Source of the DNA: Diphasiastrum complanatum
Lineage: Eukaryota; Streptophyta; Lycopodiopsida; Lycopodiales; Lycopodiaceae
DNA: 64,000 nt
NCBI GenBank assembly: GCA_029204225.1
Contig: CM055103.1
Location: 23,932,163 to 23,996,162 of the forward strand
Direction: 5' to 3'
Shown here: piece by piece, positions 1-11,112 of the stretch
How the letters are laid out: every line of letters begins with the position of its first letter
How positions within the stretch are numbered: the stretch's first letter is position 1
The notes under the pieces: generated by a model
What the model was told of the DNA's origin: nothing
The model's input: the letters and a program-made list of their open reading frames with translations, nothing else
The model's database searches: none
Program-made: the position numbers and the translations under genes

Positions 1-1430
1 CCTTCTAAGCATCAAGTAAGTGCATTTCTTTGTGGTTTTGAAGGTCTAAAGACATCTAGTTTGTGCAAGTTTGGGACACCCAGAAATGATGTGCTTACTC
101 TTTTCTTTGCTACACTTTTTGAGTACAGTATTGTGGTTAGTTGAACTTTTGTAAGAAATTCATCCACTACCCCAAAGGGATCTAGTCCCACATAGAAATT
201 AGTTACATTCACCATAGTAAAGATTAGGACAGCCACCCTATGTTTTGAATTGCATGCTTGCCTTTGCATGTGCTATAGCCACATTGTGATCATTTCTTTC
301 AAGTTGTGTTCTTCTACATCTTGTTTGATCCAATATGACGAACTCTGGGGAATTGAGAAACTCGGCTGCTCAAGCCTTCTCTGTAGCTGGCCATGCCATT
401 TCCCTCAGCGATAAGGGAAAGGCAATAGAATTTTTTGATGAGCTTTCACAACAGGCATTGGGTGAAGAGGAACCAAAGGGGAACACATAATCCCGATGAT
501 GTATACGTAACCAAAGGGGAACACATACAATCAGTTAATTAGGTCTTAGCCTTGCAGGAGTTGACTAAGAATCTTCATAAGAAGCAAGATGAGTCCCTTG
601 CTAGTTTGACTAGTCTAGTACAAAACCTGATAACCATGCATCAAGCTTAAGAACATAGACAACTATCATAAGGTCAGAAGATTCATTAGGGGATTTTGGG
701 AGAATTATAAGGTGGAGGTTTAGCATAGCTCACCAGAAACTCTCGAGCAAGCTGTTAAATTTTCCCAAATCTATGATGATTCAGTAGGGTAAAGCAAAGC
801 AAATAAAAAACAAATGAATGCCTCTCAAATTGAGCCCAAGCCTTCCTCTTCTAAGAAAAAGTTTTTAAAAAGAAAAATACTGAAAATCATAAGCAAATCA
901 TGTCGAACCTTCGGTATTAGAACCATTGAAATGTGAGGATTACGCCAAAGCACAAAAGAAAATTTGTGTTTTGTGTGTATGAGCAAGGGGCGTAATGCTA
1001 GGCAATTCTCTAAAGGCCCATGGAAACTCAAGTGCAAATCTAAGTTTCCGACATGTTTCTCATCTTTATGAACATGGCTAAAAGGCAAAAAGGCCATCCA
1101 ACCTGATTCAAACAAGCTGTCTTGCATGTTTTTTCTTGGAATCTCAGAGCTTGCACTCAGACTATGATAATGCCCCATAATTGATTAATGAAATCATCCT
1201 CTAGCAAAGTGTCTTGCACTCATCTTGTATCTTGTGTTATGCTTTCTAGTAGAAACTTCAGTGATTAGATTTGTAATTGTTGTCTCTTGCATACACGTTG
1301 CATCCTTCGTGTGCTGGAATAATTTCATGCAGTAAACTCAAATATTCTGCCTGTGCCTTATTAAGAATGATCAGGAATCAATGAGGTAACTTGTCTTGTT
1401 GATCGCAGTCTACGTGTCTTAAATTGACAG
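1..1430. other. Sequence upstream of the first visible remorin exon
   Basis: No convincing exon is visible here. The first recognisable remorin codons begin after a consensus acceptor (TTGACAG, ending at 1430), so this stretch is either the tail of a long intron or 5' flanking DNA, and the true N-terminal exons probably lie outside the window. It also contains a degenerate repeat at 335-720, described separately. A weaker alternative acceptor (GATCGCAG) lies just upstream at about 1408. Confidence 0.5.
335..720 (+). other. Degenerate repeat, possibly a gag-like remnant
   Basis: A short open stretch begins with ATG at 335 and reads MTNSGELRNSAAQAF. It is followed by a second stretch with an SLASLTSLVQNL-like segment and then stops. 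A 30-40 bp piece around AAGCAAGATGAGTCCCT recurs near 61,235, so this is a dispersed repeat and not a unique exon. Gag origin is a guess based only on composition and hydrophobic-helix style. Confidence 0.25.
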
Positions 1431-4400
1431 ATAATTTGTTGACTTTTGAACTCGAGCCGTCAAGCTCTCCACATGAGGCTTCATATCTTCCCCCTCCGAA
1501 TCTGAGATCGGTGTCCATGAGAGACATGGGCACTGAGATGACTCCACTTGCCAGCCAGGAACCTTCAAGGACAGGCACTCCAAACCGGGCAACTACTCCA
1601 ACTCCAAGGAGCCCTATTTCCTCGCACCCTTCAACCCCAGGGAGAGCCGTCCCTGGACCATCTCCTAAGCAGCAGCGTTTACTTGTCAATGGATTAAGTA
1701 AAGAATCTGAACTGATGCTGCCCGAGCCGCCAGAGAAAGACTTGCAGGCAAAGACGAAGCAGGAGATTTTGGCACTTGGCACACAGCTAGGCAAGGCCAA
1801 CATCGCAGCTTGGGCCACCCGAGAAGAAGAAGATGTTGATGCTTCCAAGTATTTGAAAAACATTGACCTGGGGGAAATGAAGAAGAAGGTGCTTGAAACC
1901 AGAGCAGCAGCATGGGAAGAGGCAGAAACAGCAAAATATATGGCCAGGTCGTCCTCACTTAATGTGTTATAAAAGCTTGCAAATTAGGAAAGTTGTGCAA
2001 TTCCTTCTGTTCAAGCAGTTCAAATAACATATCTCAGTACTTTACTTGAAGCTGCTCACTCCCTGTACACTTAAATAGATATTTACTGCACTTTGTTCTC
2101 AGATATGAGCATGAAGAGGCAAAAATTCAAGCATGGGAAAATCATGAGAGGGCCAAGGCAGAGGCAGAGATGAAACGCATAGAGGTATTTTTTCCAACCG
2201 AAAGAACCATTTGATTTCTATGGATTTGGAATTAAACATTGTCCGTTCCACTAACAAGGAAATGCAGTATGAAGATGCTTGTAATGTTCAATTATTGTCT
2301 GTAGAAGTTGATGATCTTTTTCACTGGCGGAATGGTGATAAAGGTGGCATTGCAATTTTAGAATTGAGTCGCAACTTTATTTGCATTGTGAATGACAATC
2401 TTTGCTAGAAACTAGAATGTCCATCAGTTAGCTATTTTGGAGAGATTACCTCTTCTTAGTCCTAAGAAGCTCTCTGTAAAAACCCAGGATCCACCATTGT
2501 AATTACAGCCAAATATTTGAAAATGTAAGGCAGAGGTGTGCACCGTTCACTATGTAGTATTGATACTTTACGTGCACAATCTATGGCATTCACATTATCA
2601 CTGTGTGCACACAAGAAATCTAAAAGTTTGTTGCAGGTGACCATTGTTAAGCAAGCCTTTGAGGCAGTCCTCCAGTGACAAGTCCCTGTGCTAGCTGGGT
2701 TGTGGACTCTGATGGGCATACCTTCCATTTTATCATGATATCCAACTTTGCTATGCTACTTAAAAACTGTAGAGAATTAAAGCTAGCCTTTGAACGCATT
2801 TCATGGCATCTGGCTTTTACATGTAGTTTTGCTTTCTAATTCTCCTAACTTAAAGGGAAACTTCTAGTAATGACCTTCAGATGACATTTCATAAAATTTT
2901 TAGCATTTTTTTGGAAGGCAAGGTGGGCTTGGAGGGGCTCTGCAACTTGCGAACTCCAATGGGCAGCCTACTACCAGGACTCTCCCGAAAACTTCTACCT
3001 TCAGTCTTGACTGAGGCTCAGGATGATCACCAATCTAAGACAACAAGCCACCATGATATGATGATCATCGATTGAAGAAAACTACTACCATGACTTCATG
3101 ATTCTCATCCCACATGTGACAATAGAAGGATTATGATCAGAGTCACCTGAAGAAGTTTTTTTCCCTGAAAATTGGTTTTTGCAGTTGTAGGAGGGCATGC
3201 ATCTGACATGTATCTTGTAAAAGGCAACCAGACAAGTACGCCAGGAGCTTTGCATAACTGAAGTCCATAAAAGCCTTGCCTGTAGAATATGAATGTGTAC
3301 CAGCGATCTTGCTTAAGTCTACAATGAAAAATTTTCAAGTATGTTTTAACTTTGACTAGCCTCAAAACTTTAACAGTCTTACCCAGTGCCTGCAAAAGGT
3401 TCAAGCCAACCTCATAAAATACACATTTCAATGAAAGTGAACTAGAATAAAACCTTAACTTCAAATTCTGTCAGTAAAACTGGTGGGGTTTTGGAGAGAA
3501 AAAAAATCACAGTAATCAGTAAAGTACCACATTGCGAGACCTTATCTTTAATTTCGCAAGCATGATCTGGCAAGGCAAGGTTAAAAGGTTGGGTTCTGCT
3601 CTCCCATCGTCATATTATGCATGACACGTAGTAGTTTACTATATGTTGAAGGGCAAAGGGCCAAGAGCTTAACTCTTAAAGCCCAAGACAAGGACTCCCA
3701 GCCCTCCCACAGGCTCATGCAGCACATGTGGCATGCTTCATGGCAAGGAACGGAATCTAGTAGTTTACTGCAAATGCTGCTGTATTCTGCTCAAAAGGAA
3801 CTCCTTTTTCTGCAACAAGCAGACTTAGTGTAAATACACATAAAATGTACCGACAACAATGCTCACCAATCTATTTTTTGAGAAATCCTTAAGTTTAATA
3901 GACTTTTTCTAAGCTAAGATCAAAAGCCTATTGATTCCGGTGTGAACTGGCCAAAAACTTTTTGAAATTTTTTGGTTTTTTCTGAAGTGATTGTTATCGA
4001 CCAAAAATTTGATGTTAATTGGTAATGGTTCGATCTTGCAGAAAAGTTGAGCATGTTTTTGTCTTCCGTAGCAAATTAAACCGATACTGCATAATTGTTT
4101 CCTAAGGCTGCTTTTCAAAACATAATAGATAATTTAACGAGCTTAAACTTGCAGCCTTTACCTAGGTCCTAGATCATGTGAAATGAATGCCAAGCATTAA
4201 TTTTGTATGTCAGACCACTGTATTATTTTCAAATTCTATCTTAATCTAACATCAAAAATATGTCAACAATCAAAATATACCTGAGAATAAGATAGCATGC
4301 GAAATAAAAAAGAAGAGGCCTGACATATGAATTTAATTCTTGAGATTAATGAGATGGCCATCGTTGCTGCCTCCATCCTTTCTTGTTACTTATTCGCCAT

Positions 4401-5456
4401 AATATCGTTGGTCAAAAATCTTCATTGCTGGACACAGCTGTGGGCTGTTCCGCCCTTTCCTACAAGCAGAAACAGAATTCGCCCTCTTCACGCACCACGA
4501 ACAAGTCTCTGACTGCAGGCCAATCAAGAAACCTGCAAGTTCAACAGGGGCCTGTTTCACATCAGTGGGAGCAGCGCTGCTGCTGCGAAGCTGTAGCTGC
4601 AGTCTTTGCTGCTGTTGCTATTATTTTTATTATTACTAGTTTTCCTACGAGCCACAGCCATTGGAGCCATTATTGTGGGCAGAGTTTGTGAAGCCTGGAG
4701 GACAGTAAAATGACACTTATGAATGAAATAATTTCTGCTACGTTGACTGAGGACGGACTTAGAGAGAGCAAAGCTCCCAAAATCAGGGCTAGAGGTGTGG
4801 AAGACAATAATGATGTCATGACAGAAGCTATAGTGTTCCTTGAGAATATTCTAGGACTTACCAATACAGGTATGGAAAGAGCTTGACGTACAAAAAAGGA
4901 TAATACTACGATGGTGATCTGTTTTGATGTACTGGATAGTAGACATAATGCTGTTAGGCAAAGAATCAAACTCAGAGGAGCTAAGCTTTACACGGATGAT
5001 TACCTCACCACTAGAAAACTGCTCCAAGATGCGAAAGATTTAGGCAAGTGGGTTACATTCATAGATGGCAAACCTATTTGTATGGATAGAAAAACTCCAC
5101 AAAATTGGGACCTTAGGATGTTCATCCGTCATGGGGTCCCCACCGCATCCTTTAGTTCTTGTACTTATGGCTTAACAAAATTTTTGAAGGTATAAAAACG
5201 TTGTTATGAACTACTTGTGTTTATTTAACTCCTTGACGATGGCTAAATGTAGGTGAAGGTGGAGAGAATGCGCTCACTTTCGCATGAGAGATTGATGAAC
5301 AAGTTGGCTATTGCGAGGCGTCGCTCAGAGGAGATGCGTGCTGCTGCTGAAGCACGACGAGCTGAGCAAGCTGCCAAGACTGCCCAACATGCTGAACTTA
5401 TACGTCAAACTGGCAAAATGCCTTTCTCATTTCACTGTTGCAACTTTTGTTGGTAG
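1431..5456 (+). CDS. Remorin family protein, long N-terminus group-6 type (5' end missing)
   Basis: Three exons are visible: 1431-1947, 2103-2184 and 5253-5456. Both introns have GT...AG ends and keep the frame: the first ends inside an Arg codon (AG|A) and the second is phase 0. Exon 1 has the Ser/Pro/Thr-rich segment with RDMGTEMTP and SQEPSRT, typical of the long-tailed plant remorins, then ALGTQLGKANIAAW. Exons 2 and 3 form the C-terminal coiled coil (AWENHERAKAEAEM, then VKVERMR, ARRRSEEMRAAAEARR). The protein ends IRQTG followed by a Cys/aromatic tail (FHCCNFCW), which in remorins is the plasma-membrane anchor and often S-acylated. Remorins are plasma-membrane nanodomain scaffolds. About 266 residues are visible; the start codon is not, because the reading frame runs upstream through an acceptor site. 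The open frame and consensus splice sites suggest a live gene. Confidence 0.9.
2185..4709 (+). other. Remorin intron 2, 5' portion
   Basis: This intron begins GTATTT at 2185 and ends TAG at 5252, giving 3,068 bp, against 155 bp for intron 1. The first 2.5 kb has only short scattered open stretches that match nothing I recognise. The last part carries a LINE ORF1-like relic, so the intron was probably enlarged by transposon insertion. Confidence 0.6.
4710..5195 (+). pseudogene. LINE (L1-like) ORF1 remnant in remorin intron 2
   Basis: One frame runs from ATG 4710 to 5195, broken only by a TGA near 4884. It follows the layout of the L1-type ORF1 RNA-binding region: an acidic segment then a helix with FLENILGL, an ERA segment next to the stop (the family usually has an E-R-A-H-R motif), a beta-strand pair around VICFDVLDSRHNAV, then KLRGAKLYTDDYLT, very like the family's K-L-R/K-G-x-x-I-Y-x-x-D-L-T. 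It continues with a basic helix and a strand (VTFIDGKPICMD). No endonuclease or RT follows before the remorin exon at 5253. Identification is by motif layout only. Confidence 0.55.
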
Positions 5457-7219
5457 AAAATTGATGTCTTCCACTGAATCTCTACTTCAATGAGCTTCTC
5501 GAAGCAAGTCCATCAATTGAACATGGCTCATCAGTGAAGTAGGCGACATTCTTCACTTACAAAGAATCCAAAAGAAAGTGTTGTAAGCTTTCATGAATTA
5601 TATCATAATATGTTGGGATATGGTCTTGGCCCTTGATTGTTATAACTGTAGTCTATAAAGTGCTTTTTATAGAAGTGAAATTGAAATGCAGTATTTGGAA
5701 TTGTTGCTAACTCTTAGTATGTGCAATATTGCCATTCTTTCATTCTTTAGAAGCTATATATGTTGGTATATTACATATCTATTGACAATGGAAATTCGTT
5801 GAGTGATCGAGTTTATTTAGTCACTGAAAACTCAAGGAACCCACATTTGCTTCCTTGAAATCCCAGAAGTACAGGAGAAAGAGGTGGATGGGTCAACTCA
5901 AGTCGCACGTCTAGCCTCCTAGCCACTTGTCAAAGTGTGAGCAACCTTCAAAAGATGAGTACCAAGGGAGACCCCACATTCTTCAATGTCTCCTTATGTG
6001 ATCCCCATTTCAAGTTTGTTATTTGCTTTATGAGACTAAGTTTTTTTGCCTTTTGTGGCAAAACCATAGCTGCCACCTAGCAAGCACTAGGATAAGAGTT
6101 CTCATCCCTTCACGCACTTTTAATAAGGGCTTGTGTAAGGAATCTAATACCATGCTGAAATCAAAGATATGGGATTGATGAAAAGAACACGCTCACGACA
6201 AAGAGAGAAAAATCAACGTTGAAGAGAGGACCAATGATAAGATTTAGGTTATGCTGTTGAGAGACAAATATTTCGCTTGTTACATGTACAATAGTAATAG
6301 AGGTTTAGAACATTGTTACGAATGGGACAGTTTGAATCTTTTATCATGTGATGTCCATTAAGCATAATCCCATGTCACCAACTTCTTACCCACTTAAACC
6401 ATAGGTCCTCTCTCCATTTGATTAATCAACAAAAAAATCCTTGATCTTTATGATGTAAATCTACCTCTTGCACGGCTGTAGTACTTGCAACATTCTGTGA
6501 GGCATGAATCTTACAAAGTTATCATTGCCATTTAAACCTCTTGGAATCTAACTCAGCATAGACCCATAATAATAAGCTCTCGAAGCACTCAAGTTTTAAG
6601 CAAGCCTATTGACCATCCAAACATAAAGCTAATTTAAGCTCACCTCCTAATTTCGATTCCCAATTATCTTTCCAACTCAGCGTCTAAGCAATAGCCTTGA
6701 GATACCATAACTTCAAGACCCATTTTAGTAGTCGAGAATTCTTTGTCTAGATTGTCTAATCTTTGGACTCATCCTTTAGCTCGACCCACAACTAACGAGA
6801 ATGCCCAAGCACTCTCTTATAAAGCCTCAACCCATGCCATATCCCCAGGAGTGCTCATGGGATCACTGACTCTCCACGCACTTCCTTTCTAATTTTATGT
6901 AACTACTTAAGAGTTCTAGATTTTAGTTAGACGTTAACTTTCTAGTTAGACATTGATGAATTCTTGGTAGCTCCAAGCTACCTATTCATGGTTAGCCCCA
7001 AACTAACTAGTTATGGTTAGCCTCAAACTGCCCCTAGTTAGCCAAGGATGTATAATATTTTAGATTAATACAATACTTGTAAGATAAACAAGTTTCGACA
7101 TAAGCAATTCACATCTTCCAACAATTTCAAAATCGTCATGCATCAAAGCAACGTTGCATGAAGAGAAAGAGATTGTAACAACATGTTAGATCATAGCATA
7201 GAGAGCTAGTTCAATGTGA
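5457..7219. other. Remorin 3' flank and decayed intergenic DNA
   Basis: The stop codon ends at 5456. The following 1.7 kb has no convincing coding region. At about 6147-6165 there is a TAATACCATGCTGAAAT segment whose reverse complement resembles a plant LTR end followed by a degraded initiator-Met PBS, so an old reverse-strand LTR may occupy roughly 6160-7100. A block of diverged direct repeats (AGTTAGCC/GGTTAGCC variants) occurs around 6900-7040. Confidence 0.35.
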
Positions 7220-7589
7220 ATGAGGCGAATCCCAAGCTTGCATAATTTGTCGTGTGGCAGGCCTATGTGGCTTGCCATGTGGCAACCTATGATAGGCTTG
7301 GTAGATAGTGGGCCTATGTGGCCTACTACACAAGCCTATGGTAGGCTTACGTGGTTTGCCACATGGCCAGTCCCAAGCCTACATGGTTACAAGCCTATGT
7401 CAAGCCTATGTGACAGACTGCAACATGCCTGCATGGCAGACATTAAGCCTATGTCATGTCTATATGACCTGCCACACAAGCCTATGATAGGCCTATGTGG
7501 CTTGCCACATGGCAAGTTCCAAGCTTGCATGGTTTGTCTCATGACATGCCTACGTGGCTTGTCACGTGGCAACTTGTGAGCCCCAGCTC

Positions 7590-7637
<48 letters not shown>

Positions 7638-8280
7638 GGTCCACTGAAGCCTACATGGCAGAGCTTGGTTGGCTTGCCGCAAAAGCCTATGGCAAGCCTA
7701 TGTGGTAGCTTGCGACATGCTTGCGTGGTAGACATCAGACCTATGCCATGCCTATGTGGCCTGCCACGCAAGCCTATGATAGGCCTGCATGACAACTTTC
7801 GAGCCGACCTATATATCTCTCTCTAGGTCCACTCAAACCTACGTGGCAGAGCCCGGTTTGCTTGCCATACAAGCCTATCGTAGGCCTACATGCCTGCCAC
7901 ATGGCAAACCTCAAGCTTGCATGATTTGCCATGTGGCAGACCTACATAGTGGATTTATGACATGCCTATGTGGCTTGTTACACAAGCCTATGGTAGTCCT
8001 ACGTGGCTTATGACATGGTAAGTATCACCCCCCATGGTTTTCTACGTGGCAGGCCTATGTGGCTTGCCATATGGTAGCTTGCGAGCCCCACCTCTTTCTC
8101 TCTCTATATCCACTCAAGCCTACGTGGCAGAGCCTGGTTGGCTTGCCACACAAGCCTATGGCAAGCCTATGTGACAATCTACAACATGCTTGCATGGCAG
8201 ACATGAGGCCTATGCCATACCTATGTGGTCTGCCATGCAAGCCATGTGTCAGCTTTCGAGGTGTTCATAGTCATCTAAAA
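7220..8280. repeat. Complex minisatellite built on a GCCTATGTGGCTTGCCACATGG-like motif
   Basis: About 1 kb is built from variants of a roughly 20-25 bp motif (AAGCCTATG, GTGGCTTGCCAC, ATGGCAAG). Larger repeat blocks each start near a GAGCC followed by a CT-rich tract and GTCCACT: near 7577, 7799 and 8082, spacing about 222 and 283 bp. The palindromic core (TGGCTTGCCACATGGCAAG) makes both strands locally open, so the open frames here are by-products of the repeat. Confidence 0.85.
7577..7637. repeat. (CT)n microsatellite within the minisatellite
   Basis: An almost pure CT tract follows GAGCCCCAG. Shorter CT tracts mark the same position in the neighbouring repeat units near 7815 and 8095, so this one has expanded in one unit. 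Confidence 0.95.
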
Positions 8281-8289
8281 GTGGTAGAA

Positions 8290-8664
8290 AATAATCCCTA
8301 AAAAGCAAAAATCATCCCATGTACAAGGTTGATTGCCCTTTGCAACTAAGTCATCCCACCAAACTAAGGCTCCTCCTTCAAGGAACATGGTGATAGTGGA
8401 TAACTTTTCAGATTCAAAATATTTGTTTCAAACATTTAGCCAAGAACTTACCACTTGTAAGTTCCTATCTTTCTTCTCTCCCTTAAACACTTTAACATGC
8501 TTCTTTTGATTGACTGACCTAGACTCTAAGTCTTGGTTTCTTTGATTAGTTTCAAGAAGCTGTTTATTAGTGTCTTGAATTTGTTGGTATAAAAGTTCAA
8601 GAGCTTGTGCCACATTGGATGGGTTTGATAGATCAAATGTTGGGTTTTCATTGGTTTGATCCAT
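8290..8664 (-). pseudogene. Ty3/gypsy gag fragment (retrotransposon gag domain)
   Basis: The reverse strand from 8664 reads MDQTNENPTFDLSNPSN, a coiled-coil-like Q/N-rich helix, then KVFKGEKKDRNLQ and WLN, one in-frame stop, then FLEGGALVWWDD, characteristic of the plant gypsy gag domain (A-x-x-W-W-D). Coding similarity ends near 8290 where the minisatellite begins. It belongs with the PBS and LTR at 9687-10,647 as the 5' end of one reverse-strand element whose pol is absent. Confidence 0.7.
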
Positions 8665-9686
8665 TGGGGTTGCTTGTGTGTTTTCCTATTATGCAAATAC
8701 AACAACAAGCGCTCAAATTAGAATGAAAGAAATGCTTTCATTCTTACATCCAATGCAAATAAAAAGCATTTACTTCTACTCATTCAATCTTATTGTGTAT
8801 AAGCTCAATCCAAGCCTACTATTTGCAAGCTCAATCCAAGCTTAAGAGGAAAACAACAACAAGTTACATTAATCAAAAGCAATAATGAAAACCAAATCTT
8901 TATGTAAACTTTAATTAACTAATCCAAGGTAATGTTTACATAAAGTTCTCATTCCAATTCCAATTCCAATTCCATTTGTTATTTCAAAAGCAACCAAAGT
9001 TTTCACATTTCTCACTATTCTAGATCTCCAAATCCATGAAACTAGTGTCTAGAAATGGATAACCAATGAAGCTTTATGAAAACTTCAATTTTTAGATCTG
9101 ATTTTTAGATTTACAGATTTGAAAATTGAAGCTTCATAATGACAAAAAATAGAACTTCAAAACTTGTTTTATGCACAAAGTTACACTACCATTCTTTTCC
9201 TACATTGCCATTTCCATGAAACTAGGAGATAGAAAGGTGTAACTAATGAAGTTTGGATGAAAACTTCACTTTTTAGATCTGATTTTCAGATTTACAAGTC
9301 TGGAAAACAAAACTTCAAAATGAAAATCAGAACTTCAAACGCTTCATTTATGCAAAAAAAACACTAGTTTTGATCAAAACACATAGCTAGAATCAATTTT
9401 TTTGCAAAAAAAAGTTTGTGTATGTAGAGGAAGACTTCCTCTAACCATCCCACAAATTTTTTTTTCAAAACTTTTAAAAAAACAAAGCCCACTTTAAAAC
9501 TTCTTTAACATGATAAAAAATCAGTCCCTAAACAATTCTATAAGCATCACTTCTCTCTTCCAAAGAGAACTAGATTCATTGGGTACTTCAACTACAAGCT
9601 TCCTACAACTAGAAAAGCCAATAATCTTTCTCCAAAAAAAATTTAGTTGGTGATCTTAATAGAACTTGAAGAAGGCTAAAAGGTTA
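8665..9686 (-). other. Leader of the reverse gypsy element, with internal tandem repeat
   Basis: About 1 kb lies between the gag start and the PBS and shows no coding potential. It contains a diverged direct repeat of about 180 bp: the segment beginning GAAACTAGTGTCTAGAAATG near 9036 recurs as GAAACTAGGAGATAGAAAGG near 9218, each followed by AAAACTTCA and TTTTTAGATCTGATTTT. Confidence 0.55.
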
Positions 9687-9698
9687 CCTCTGATACCA
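9687..9698 (-). other. Primer-binding site, initiator Met-tRNA type
   Basis: CCTCTGATACCA on the plus strand is the reverse complement of TGGTATCAGAGG, the usual plant LTR-retrotransposon PBS complementary to initiator tRNA-Met. Its orientation fits the reverse-strand gag at 8290-8664. Confidence 0.75.
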
Positions 9699-10647
9699 CT
9701 TTTACAAGTAGAGGTGAGGAAGTCCTTCAAATCCAAAGTAGAGCCTCCAAATGTCCTCCAAGCAACCTGCAAGCTTCAATATGTTCCCCAACTCCAAGCT
9801 AGGATGCCTCCAACTGCAAGTAAGGATCTGCAAGCCTCCAAGGATCTCTCCTCCACTTGTGTCCCTACTCTTTAAACACAAAGATAGATAACAAGCTGGC
9901 CTCAAGTATTCACCACCCAACCATAGCTAGATCCAAGCTCCAAGCAAGACCTATCTAGCACCCCCTTGCTAACCATAAACAAATCACAAGCATACCACAA
10001 CACTCCATAGCATACTCAAGATCCAAACTCTACTTTTGTCCCATACCATAAGCAAGATCCAAACCTTAAGCATACTACCACAAGAAAGCACTCTACACAC
10101 TAGTAGCAACACTAGAGCATAAGCAAAGTATTAAGAGAGACCCCCCCCCCCCCCCTCCCCCCCCGAAATGGGCGCCCTACTACCCTCATATAGATGGACC
10201 ATGGACCCCTCCAATACACTATGGAGTTCCATGCTCATCCAATGAGAGAGAGAGAGAAGCCTAGGGGAGTTAAAGAATCTCCAAGAGCCTCCATAGGCTT
10301 ATGGAATGTCAAGAGACTCATTCCATAACCTCTGACTCTTTGAATGCCTTTCTTGTGGGAGTTGGAAACTCAATGGACCCTTTGGGAGAGCGCCCTCCTA
10401 CTAGGTTGAGACCCAAGGTTTCAGAAAAATAGTCATCCAATGACTTTCTAACACCTCTCTAGGTTCCATACTTCCATCCAAGGTATAGACACCTACCTGT
10501 CCTTAACCAAGGACACTAGTACCTTAATCTAAGACACCTATCCTTAATACTAAGGGTACTCCTTATCCAAGGGTCATGTGACTCCATACTTCCGACTAAG
10601 ATCACATACCCTTAACCTAAGGATACCTTGCCATTTAGCCCCCAACA
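9699..10647 (-). mobile_element. Probable 5' LTR of the reverse gypsy element
   Basis: The non-coding stretch between the PBS and 10,647 is inferred to be an LTR. Its outer end on the reverse strand reads TGTTGGGGGCTAAATGG, a plausible LTR start. The inner end lacks a clean CA, so that boundary is uncertain. It contains a poly-C tract and a GA-rich segment. A forward copia LTR begins only about 20 bp further on. Confidence 0.5.
10141..10164. repeat. Poly-C tract
   Basis: Fifteen C, one T, then eight C. Homopolymer G/C runs of this length are rare in AT-rich plant DNA and prone to sequencing or assembly length error. Confidence 0.95.
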
Positions 10648-10667
10648 CTAAATGGACTAATAGGGGT

Positions 10668-10929
10668 TGTTAGAAATCAATGATAAACTTCATTGGTACT
10701 GTTTACGATGTACATTAATGCTGACATCTATTACCAGCTGTCATTAGTCGTAGGCTAGTCTATTAGTCTACTCGTAGGTTTTCTCTCTCTATCAAGGTTC
10801 AAGGTCCATTTGTACATTTGACATTTAGTATGATGTAGTGTGATAGAGTGATAATGCATGTTTTTCTTCCGTCTTCTTGTGGTGAATGCTTATTGTGAAT
10901 GCTTGATGTTGCATATCTGATTATTGACA
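10668..10929 (+). mobile_element. 5' LTR of a forward copia element
   Basis: This 262-bp segment starts TGTTAGAAATCAATG and ends TTATTGACA, directly followed by a full PBS. The TG...CA ends, the short copia-like length and the following gag-pol support the call. No matching 3' LTR was found, consistent with truncation at 13,899. Confidence 0.8.
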
Positions 10930-10941
10930 TGGTATCAGAGC
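10930..10941 (+). other. Primer-binding site of the forward copia
   Basis: TGGTATCAGAGC is a perfect match to the plant initiator Met-tRNA PBS and abuts the LTR end. Confidence 0.9.
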
Positions 10942-11112
10942 TGCAATAGTCCTGTGTGTCTGATCAGTGGATACAGCTTGTCACAGGCTCCGCACAGGTG
11001 TACAACCAAATATATACAATTTTGTCGTGTGATAAAATTTGGAGACAGATTGTGTGCTCAGACTAAGCCATTTTTGTGATCCGGACTCATTTATCCAGCA
11101 ATAGCAACTCTA

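Noticed and set aside
1378-1958. Long reverse-strand open frames opposite remorin exon 1
   Set aside because: Shadow of a clearly coding exon; the forward frame has the family motifs and splice sites.
7387-8301. Open frames with Arg-Glu repeats and CDNLQHACM-like repeats
   Set aside because: They are translations of the CT tract and minisatellite in both strands.
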